This document shows, in pieces, positions 58,665 to 64,000 of a DNA stretch of 64,000 nt. The stretch's first letter is position 1, and every line of letters begins with the position of its first letter. The stretch spans positions 240,271 through 304,270 of the forward strand of contig NZ_JACGXL010000008.1 in assembly GCF_014138265.1 (NCBI RefSeq), written 5' to 3'. Made by a program: the position numbers and the translations under genes. This DNA is from Dokdonella fugitiva. GTDB lineage: Bacteria; Pseudomonadota; Gammaproteobacteria; Xanthomonadales; Rhodanobacteraceae. The notes beneath the pieces were generated by a model. The model worked only from the letters and a program-made list of their open reading frames with translations. It was not told where the DNA came from and did not search any database.

Positions 58665-60135
58665 TTCCATCCTGTCCGCGGCGCCGAAAGCGCTCGCGCT
58701 CGGCCTCACGCTCGCGCTCGGCGCCTGCGCGGTCGGTCCCGACTACGTGAAGCCCGATACCGCCGCGCCCGCCCAGTTCGCGCGCGCCGACGCGAAGGCC
58801 GACACGGCGACATCCACGGGCGACGCGTCCGCGCCTGCCGCCGACGATGCGTTCTGGGCGCGCTTCGGCGACGCCGAACTCACGTCGCTCGTCGAGCAGG
58901 CGCTCGCTGCGAACAACGACCTCAAGGTCGCGCTCGCGCACTACGAGCGCGCCAACGCGGAACTGCGCGGCGCGAAGTTCGACGCGTTGCCGGTGATCAC
59001 CGCGAGCGCGACCGGCCAGGACATCCGCTCCAGCGCCGACCAGTTGCCCGGCGTCGACCGCGACGGCCGCGACACGAAGAGCTACGACGCCGGTGTCGGC
59101 GCGAGCTGGGAACTGGATCTCTTCGGCCGCATCCGCCGCTCGATCGAAGCGGGTCGTGCCGACACCGCCGCGAGCGCCGCGGATCTCGCCGCCGCGCAGG
59201 TCGCGATCGCGGGTTCCGTCGCGCGCACCTACATCGAGCTGCGCGGGCAGCAGGAACGCCTGCGCGTCGCGCAGGACAACGCGTCGAACCAGCGCGAGAC
59301 CCTGCAGCTCGTCGACGCGCGCGTGGACGCGGGCGGCGGCACCGACTTCGACAGCGCGCGTGCGCGCGCGCAGCTCGAGACGACCGACGCGCGCATCCCG
59401 GCGCTCGAAGCGCAGATCGCCTTCGCGATGCATCGCCTCGCGGTGCTCACCGGCCGCACTCCCGACGCGCTGATCGCCGAACTGCAGGCGCCGGTCGCGC
59501 TGCCCGCACTGCCCGAACGCCTCGACGCCGGCACGCCCGGCGAACTGCTGCGCCGTCGTCCCGACGTCGCCGCGGCGGAACAGCGCCTGCACGCGGCGAC
59601 CGCGCGCATCGGTGTCGCCACCGCCGACCTGTTCCCGCGCTTCACGCTCGGCGGCCTGCTCGGCACGCAGGCGGCGAGCACGGGCGCGTTGTTCGAGCGC
59701 GACAGCGAAACGCACCTGCTCGCCCTCGGCGTCGACTGGTCGTTCCTCGACGTCGGCCACGTGCGCGCGCGCATCGCCGCGAGCGGCGCCGATGCACAAG
59801 CCGCGCTCGCGCAGTACCGCCAGAGCGTGCTGCTCGCGCTCGAGGACACCGAGAACGCGCTCGTGCGCTACGCCAAGGCCCGCGCCGAAGACGCCCAGCT
59901 CGAACGCGCTGCCACCGACAGCGCCGAAGCGGCGCGCCTCGCGCGCGTGCGTTACGAAGCCGGCGCCGCCGGCCTGCTCGAAGTGCTCGACGCCGAACGC
60001 AGCCGCCTGCAGGCGCAGGACGCGTTCGCCGACGCGCGCACGCGCAGCATCAACGGCGCCGTCGCGCTGTACCAGGCCCTCGCGGGCGGCTGGCCGCAGC
60101 ACGTGCCGCAGCGCGAGGGCATCGCGCAACGCTGA
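58657..60135 (+). CDS. outer-membrane efflux lipoprotein (NodT/OprM-type)
   Basis: A 492-residue outer-membrane factor with a lipobox (LALGAC near residue 24), the VGPDYVKPDT start and two OEP repeats (GASWELDLFGRIRRSIEAGR; ALGVDWSFLDVGHVRARIAA). AGGAG precedes ATG 58657. Last gene of the operon, followed by REP-type hairpins. Confidence 0.92.
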   Translation: MADSILSAAPKALALGLTLALGACAVGPDYVKPDTAAPAQFARADAKADTATSTGDASAPAADDAFWARFGDAELTSLVEQALAANNDLKVALAHYERANAELRGAKFDALPVITASATGQDIRSSADQLPGVDRDGRDTKSYDAGVGASWELDLFGRIRRSIEAGRADTAASAADLAAAQVAIAGSVARTYIELRGQQERLRVAQDNASNQRETLQLVDARVDAGGGTDFDSARARAQLETTDARIPALEAQIAFAMHRLAVLTGRTPDALIAELQAPVALPALPERLDAGTPGELLRRRPDVAAAEQRLHAATARIGVATADLFPRFTLGGLLGTQAASTGALFERDSETHLLALGVDWSFLDVGHVRARIAASGADAQAALAQYRQSVLLALEDTENALVRYAKARAEDAQLERAATDSAEAARLARVRYEAGAAGLLEVLDAERSRLQAQDAFADARTRSINGAVALYQALAGGWPQHVPQREGIAQR

Positions 60136-60187
60136 GGCGCCGACACCCTGCCGTCGCCCTTGTTCGTTTCGCCCCTCGCGCGCATTT

Positions 60188-60240
60188 CGCCTCTCCCGCT
60201 CGCGGGAGAGGCCGCCGCGCGAAGCGCGGCGGGTGAGGGG
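60188..60240. repeat. palindromic element, possible terminator
   Basis: CTCTCCCGC-TC-GCGGGAGAG (60191-60210) followed by CCGCCGCGC-GAA-GCGCGGCGG (about 60212-60232). Near-identical to the copy at 60361-60411. These hairpins follow the efflux operon and may end its transcript. Confidence 0.7.
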
Positions 60241-60278
60241 AGCCGGGCGACGAGTCCCATCACGGCCAGCAGTCGCTC

Positions 60279-60325
60279 CGCCTCCCCCTCACCCGACCCT
60301 CTCCCACGCGCAGGAGAGGAGCAGC
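60279..60325. repeat. partial palindromic element
   Basis: CTCACCCGACCCTCTCCCAC then GCGCAGGAGAGGAG, an inverted, shortened relative of the flanking elements. Confidence 0.55.
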
Positions 60326-60360
60326 AGCCGCCTCGCCGCAACCACGACGTCGCGATCTCG

Positions 60361-60411
60361 CCTCTCCCACTCGCGGGAGAGGCCGCCGCGCACCGCGCGG
60401 CGGGTGAGGGC
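60361..60411. repeat. palindromic element (second full copy)
   Basis: CCTCTCCCACTCGCGGGAGA then GGCCGCCGCG...CGCGGCGGGTGAGGG. Direct copy of the 60188 element with a few changes. Confidence 0.7.
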
Positions 60412-60507
60412 ATCCGGAGCGTACGCCTCCGAAGCGGTCGACGCTCCGCCAGAACCGCAAATGCCGTCGACGGAACCCTTCGGATCGCGCTCCCTGCGTC
60501 ACTCGCC

Positions 60508-60960
60508 GGGCTCGCCGCTCCAACCGCGTCGCCGGGTGCTCCACCGGAAGGCTACGGAACTCGACGCGCCGAGCTCGACGCCCGACCCGCCAGGCGCCGG
60601 ACGCGAACACCCGAGCGCCGAGCTCGGACGGCAAAGCCCAGGGCTCGAACGTCCGAGCGCCGAACTCGAAAGGCGGAGCTCCGATCTCGACACGTCGAGC
60701 TCCGAGCTCGAACGTCCGAGCTCCGAACTCGAACGTCCGAGCTCCGAGCTCGAACGTCCGAGTACCCGAACCCGACAGGTCGAGCTCCGAACCGGAACGC
60801 CCTGACCTGGGGCTGGATGGGTCGAGCTCCAATCTCGAAAGGCGACCCTCCGCGCGCGATACGTTGACTTTCGAACGTGGCGTTTCGAGCTCCAAGTTCG
60901 GTCACCCGCGTTCGCAACCCGATTCTCGAGGTGGAGAACGCGACGCGTCCGGCAAGGAAT
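60508..60960. repeat. 21-bp tandem minisatellite, about 20 units
   Basis: Units start GAGCTCCGA, vary at the next base, and end CTCGAACGTCC. Units begin at 60571, 60592, 60613, 60634, 60655, 60676, 60697, 60718, 60739, 60760 and on to about 60929. The three central copies (60697-60759) are nearly identical and the flanks decay. One unit at 60760 is 22 bp. Because 21 is a multiple of three, several frames stay open and give meaningless heptapeptide repeats. It borders the low-GC island. Confidence 0.85.
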
Positions 60961-61265
60961 GCAGATACCGCCTCGGAATGCCACGCCTCGCTGCTCCGCG
61001 CCGGCGGAAGCGGCACGCTCCTCCATTCTCCAGCACTGGCAGCAGCGCCCGGAAAGGCGTAGAACCACCGTCCTGCGCACACGTCCAGATGTGTAATTGC
61101 GCCTTCACATCCAGGATGTTGCGAGGCGGTGTGGCCGCTGTCGTCGGATGTTCGCTGTCGCCCAAGCGGTTGAAGGTATATGGAAAACCGTCTTGACCGA
61201 GAAGGTCGACGAGCACGCCCTGAATACTAGGGTTAGGGGTCTATCTGTACTTGAGCCTAAAAAAT
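60961..61265. other. transition from core DNA to low-GC island
   Basis: A 305-bp stretch with falling GC. No gene, tRNA or attachment site was recognised. It must hold the promoter of the island operon. CTAGGG-TTAGGGG at about 61227-61240 is noted but unexplained. Confidence 0.35.
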
Positions 61266-62006
61266 ATGACCGCGATTCTCGAGTTCTTAAATAAAAACGC
61301 CGGCGCATTAACGGTACTCTTCACGGCTGCAGTTACCGTCGCTACCGCAGTTTACGCCGCCTTGACTTGGGTTCTCGTTAAGGAGACGCGAATGATGAGG
61401 GAGGTTCAAACGGAACCGAAATTACAGGTAACAGTCGGCTCATTCGACTTCGCAATCCACATTGTCCGGCTACACGTTCGTAACGTTGGCCTCGGCCCCG
61501 CTTTGGATGTCACGTTCAAGCCAAAAGTTCTTGCGGGAGGTCAGTCTGCTGAGAGACTTCTTGCTGAATTCACAGGCGTGAACTTTTTCAGCGTTGGGCT
61601 CAAGCATTTTGGCCCCGGCCAAGAGCGGGTCTCAGCGTATACACAACTAAATGAAGATCACGACGGAAAAATGGCCTCAATGCTAGCGCTAGACGTGACA
61701 TACAGTAGCGCTACTGGCAAGAGATATGCTGACTCGCTTGTTATAGATATGTCGGAACTAAAAGGTAGTTACCAGCTAGGTAAACCCGATGCATATGCAA
61801 TTGCCAGGAGCTTGGAGAAGATGCAGAGCGATATTCACCGGCTAACAACCGGGTTTCATCGCATCAAGGCAGATATTTACACGAGCGAGGATCGTGCAGA
61901 AGAGCGCGCGGAAGCTCAGGCTAGGCGAGACCAGTCGCAAAGGGAGCGCCAGGCCAATCAAGGCGCTCAAGCAGACAATTCCGCCTCAAGCGGGCCAGCC
62001 GCTTAG
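61266..62006 (+). CDS. one-TM protein of island operon
   Basis: A 246-residue protein. One membrane helix (about 12-37) is followed by the conserved-looking LTWVLVKETRMMREVQTEPK, then a beta-rich domain (about 50-165, NVGLGPALDVTFKPK) and a charged helical, possibly coiled-coil, C-terminus (about 175-246). The GC content is visibly lower than upstream genes. ATG at 61266 (an in-frame TTG at 61251 is possible; neither has a strong ribosome-binding site). No family recognised. It precedes the ATPase-TIR gene by 104 bp and is probably its partner. Confidence 0.72.
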   Translation: MTAILEFLNKNAGALTVLFTAAVTVATAVYAALTWVLVKETRMMREVQTEPKLQVTVGSFDFAIHIVRLHVRNVGLGPALDVTFKPKVLAGGQSAERLLAEFTGVNFFSVGLKHFGPGQERVSAYTQLNEDHDGKMASMLALDVTYSSATGKRYADSLVIDMSELKGSYQLGKPDAYAIARSLEKMQSDIHRLTTGFHRIKADIYTSEDRAEERAEAQARRDQSQRERQANQGAQADNSASSGPAA

Positions 62007-62110
62007 CTTTAGCGTATGTCGCATCGAAGTCGTCTCCACCCTGTATTGCGATGAACTACAGACGCTCCACCGCCAGACAATGAATGGAGCAGAGATCTTC
62101 AGGAAAGGTT

Positions 62111-63685
62111 ATGAGCGACAAGAAGAGGCTTGCGGACGTGTTCAAAACGGTGGGTCTTCCCCCCTATACGTACGTGAAACCACCATACTATGGAGAGGTG
62201 CGAGCCGATATCTCCCAAGCGGGCAAACACCTGCTCATCGAAGGTCCTTCCGGTATTGGCAAGACGTGCGTTGTTTTCAAAGCTTTTGAGGAACTTGGGC
62301 TTGTTCAGGATCGCGATTTCATCTATGTGAGTTGCCGCGACACTGCGGCGTCCGCGATGATTGAAGGGTTTCTAGCTGCGGCGACGGACGGTGCCCCGAC
62401 AGGCGTACCGATTTTGGTGATAGACGAATTCCATCTGCTTGCGACCGCGCGCAGAGCAGAGATTGGCTCTCAACTCAAGCGCATGAGTGACCGGGCATTT
62501 GAGCGGAAGGACCCATCGAAAGCCATCCTCATTGGCATACCAACCACCGGCGTGTCCCTGCTGTCTGACGCTTACGACCTAGGTCCACGCTTGGGTACGT
62601 ATGTGCTGAAGCGCGTGTCGGACGTTGAGATTGAGAAGCTTCTGAGCGAAGGTGAGTCAGCGCTTCAGATTATCTTCGAAGACCGTGACATACTCTTGTC
62701 CGAAAGTGCAGGGAACTTCTGGCTCGCGCAGTATGTATGCAACAAGGTCTGTGCGTCGCAAGAGATCTTTGAGACTCAAGACGAGATACGCATCCTCACC
62801 TTCGATATCCTAGGTATTCGTTCTCGGCTCATGACAGAGCTCTCACAGAGATACATGCCAGCAGCTAAGACGTTTGCAAAGGGAAAGAAGTGGCGTCCTG
62901 GCGGAAACAAACCCTACCTTGAAGTGCTGCTCGCTTTATGCAAGATCCCAGAGTCGGTGGTCACCTTCGATAAGCTTCTCTATCTCCTTCCCGAGAAGCG
63001 GAAGCCCGGAATCAAGGCGGTGCGACCTCGCATTTCCGAGGTTATTCTTGATCCGTCGAAGCAAGTTGATCTTCGTAAGCAGATCGCCTTTGATCCAGAT
63101 TCTGGATTCTCGATTGAGGACCCCCTATTTCGCTATTTCTTGAACAATCTTGACCCAAAGCGAATCTACCAAGAGTTGGGCGTTGAGGAGACGGTAGTTG
63201 AGCAGGGTAATGTGTACTCGTATGACATCGGGTTTTCCTTCGCTGGTGAGGTGCGCAAGCTGGTCGAGGTCGCCAATGCCGAACTCAAGAAGGAGGATGT
63301 AGTCACTTTCTATGACTATGACCAACAAGCTGTTCTCTTGGCCTTGGATTTGGAGAAGGTACTCGAAAGAATCTACGGGGAGTCCTGCCGCTACTACCTA
63401 GTCTTCTTGGACAAGCATTATCGCGAGAAGGTTTGGACCAAGTATGAGAAGGACGTGATGACTCGCCCAGGGCGCAAGGATCACATCATTCCGGTGATAG
63501 TTGACGATGCCGGGGCACAAGGTGCGGTCGGTATTCCGAAGACAATCGGCCGAATTGATGTTCGCGACATCTGGAGCGAGGTTCAGAAAGCGGGCCATAT
63601 CACCCAAGACGCCGTGAATGCCATTCGGAATCGATGCGTACTGCCGCTGCTTGAGAAGCTTGAGAGTGCAGTGCATGTAGTGTAG
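62111..63685 (+). CDS. P-loop ATPase fused to C-terminal TIR domain
   Basis: A 524-residue protein. The N-terminal STAND/AAA-like ATPase has Walker A GPSGIGKT (45-52), Walker B ILVIDEF (101-107) and a downstream winged-helix-like part (SAGNFWLAQYVCNK near 199; IEDPLFRYFLNN near 335). The C-terminal TIR domain spans about 369-490 (YSYDIGFSFAGE, then VTFYDYDQQAVLLALDLEKV) with candidate catalytic E446 in VWTKYEKDV. AGGAAAGG precedes ATG 62111. Bacterial TIR domains are usually NAD-cleaving effectors of anti-phage defence; the ATPase would be the sensor or switch. Function here is inferred. Confidence 0.88.
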   Translation: MSDKKRLADVFKTVGLPPYTYVKPPYYGEVRADISQAGKHLLIEGPSGIGKTCVVFKAFEELGLVQDRDFIYVSCRDTAASAMIEGFLAAATDGAPTGVPILVIDEFHLLATARRAEIGSQLKRMSDRAFERKDPSKAILIGIPTTGVSLLSDAYDLGPRLGTYVLKRVSDVEIEKLLSEGESALQIIFEDRDILLSESAGNFWLAQYVCNKVCASQEIFETQDEIRILTFDILGIRSRLMTELSQRYMPAAKTFAKGKKWRPGGNKPYLEVLLALCKIPESVVTFDKLLYLLPEKRKPGIKAVRPRISEVILDPSKQVDLRKQIAFDPDSGFSIEDPLFRYFLNNLDPKRIYQELGVEETVVEQGNVYSYDIGFSFAGEVRKLVEVANAELKKEDVVTFYDYDQQAVLLALDLEKVLERIYGESCRYYLVFLDKHYREKVWTKYEKDVMTRPGRKDHIIPVIVDDAGAQGAVGIPKTIGRIDVRDIWSEVQKAGHITQDAVNAIRNRCVLPLLEKLESAVHVV

Positions 63686-63790
63686 GCCGCGGATTGGGCC
63701 CGAGTTCGTCGTGTGCAATGCGTGCGACCTGGAGGGCAATATCTCCCAGGTCCGTGAAATGGCCTGGCCGCGACGTCGGAATCTAAGCCC

Positions 63791-63922
63791 ATGCGAACCG
63801 TGCTGAACCTGTCGAGTCTCTTCCTCGCGCTGCCATCGATCGCGCTTGCCGCGGCATTCCTCGTGCTCGGCAGTGCGATCTCGGCGCATTCGCAGAACGG
63901 GGTCAGAGTGGACTACCCCTGA
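63791..63922 (+). pseudogene. possible small gene cut by IS insertion
   Basis: A 43-residue frame: hydrophobic, signal-like MRTVLNLSSLFLALPSIALA and a second hydrophobic stretch, with core-like high GC. Its last codons lie inside the IS left end (GTGGACTACCCC), so the native 3' end has probably been replaced. Identity unknown; no strong ribosome-binding site. Confidence 0.4.
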
Positions 63923-64000
63923 TTTTTCGGACACCAGAAAGCGAGGACAATCCTCGCACGGAGGTGTTCGATGGAGAAGCGTCAGCGATTCACCGCGGAG
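63909..64000 (+). mobile_element. IS3-family insertion sequence, left end (truncated by window)
   Basis: TGGACTACCCCTGATTTTTC at 63909 resembles IS3-family left inverted repeats (TGxACT...CCCC...TTTCGGACA). The transposase gene starts 62 bp inside. The right end is outside the window. Confidence 0.7.
63971..64000 (+). CDS. IS3-family transposase OrfA, 5' fragment
   Basis: MEKRQRFTAE, the usual start of IS3-family OrfA (a helix-turn-helix protein that works with OrfB). GGAGGTG is placed correctly upstream of ATG 63971. Only 10 residues are visible. Confidence 0.75.
   Translation, partial: MEKRQRFTAE

Noticed and set aside
60697..60759. CRISPR-like array.
   Set aside because: The units are contiguous with no spacers, and no cas genes are present.
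60160..60895. Open frames encoding heptapeptide repeats across the 60.5-60.9 kb array, on both strands.
   Set aside because: A 21-bp unit keeps frames open automatically. Several frames are open at once and none has a credible start or domain.
60902..61216. Minus-strand frame of 104 residues at the island edge.
   Set aside because: No family, no ribosome-binding site, and it runs into the minisatellite.

Overview
The window is very GC-rich DNA from a gammaproteobacterium, most likely of the Lysobacterales/Xanthomonadales (Dokdonella/Rhodanobacteraceae-like). This is an inference. It rests on the codon bias, on several secreted delta-60-repeat, FG-GAP and GH44 proteins that end in an IFxDGFE-type tail, on a CTA-NN-CTG-like box upstream of several genes, and on abundant REP-type palindromes in the gaps. 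No rRNA, tRNA, CRISPR array or replication origin was recognised.

Layout. 1-5.5 kb: a glutaredoxin-like protein, then two secreted delta-60-repeat proteins flanking an APC-family amino-acid permease. 5.5-10.6 kb: a plus-strand run of small, mostly unrelated genes (KOW-like, YdeI/OmpD-associated, RlaP-type nucleotidyltransferase, small membrane proteins, RibD-C/DHFR-like), with a decayed repeat at 6.1-6.35 kb. 10.7-15.6 kb: a large FG-GAP surface protein and a CadC-like membrane regulator with a TPR-type sensor region. 15.7-24.9 kb: small membrane proteins, a two-component system followed by an RND efflux permease and adaptor, and a third delta-60-repeat protein. 25-30.3 kb: two DUF697-type GTPases flanking a YceI / cytochrome b561 / YceI operon. 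30.4-37.8 kb: a beta-propeller hybrid histidine kinase and a very large secreted multidomain protein. 37.9-50.4 kb: housekeeping and envelope genes, including alpha/beta hydrolase, phosphoesterase, GNAT, MmcQ/YjbR, a GH17-GT2 glucan synthase, a TVP38-type membrane protein, RlmM, GH44, a deaminase and an acyltransferase. 50.4-60.1 kb: an AraC regulator, a DUF3224 protein, then a LysR regulator divergent from a MexEF-OprN-like tripartite efflux operon that carries an extra SnoaL/NTF2-like gene.

From 60.1 kb the character changes. Palindromic elements and a 21-bp tandem minisatellite of about 20 units (60.5-60.95 kb) lead into a lower-GC island (about 61.2-63.69 kb). The island holds two co-directional genes: a one-TM protein and a protein joining a P-loop (STAND/AAA-like) ATPase to a C-terminal TIR domain. 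This is the best candidate for a poorly described system, probably anti-phage. High-GC sequence returns at about 63.7 kb, where a short reading frame is cut by the left end of an IS3-family insertion sequence that runs off the window.

The intergenic DNA is itself informative. There are at least two REP families, a family of large hairpins built from tandem ACACGAAGG-type units (one pair nested), and an 18-bp palindrome just upstream of the first RND promoter.
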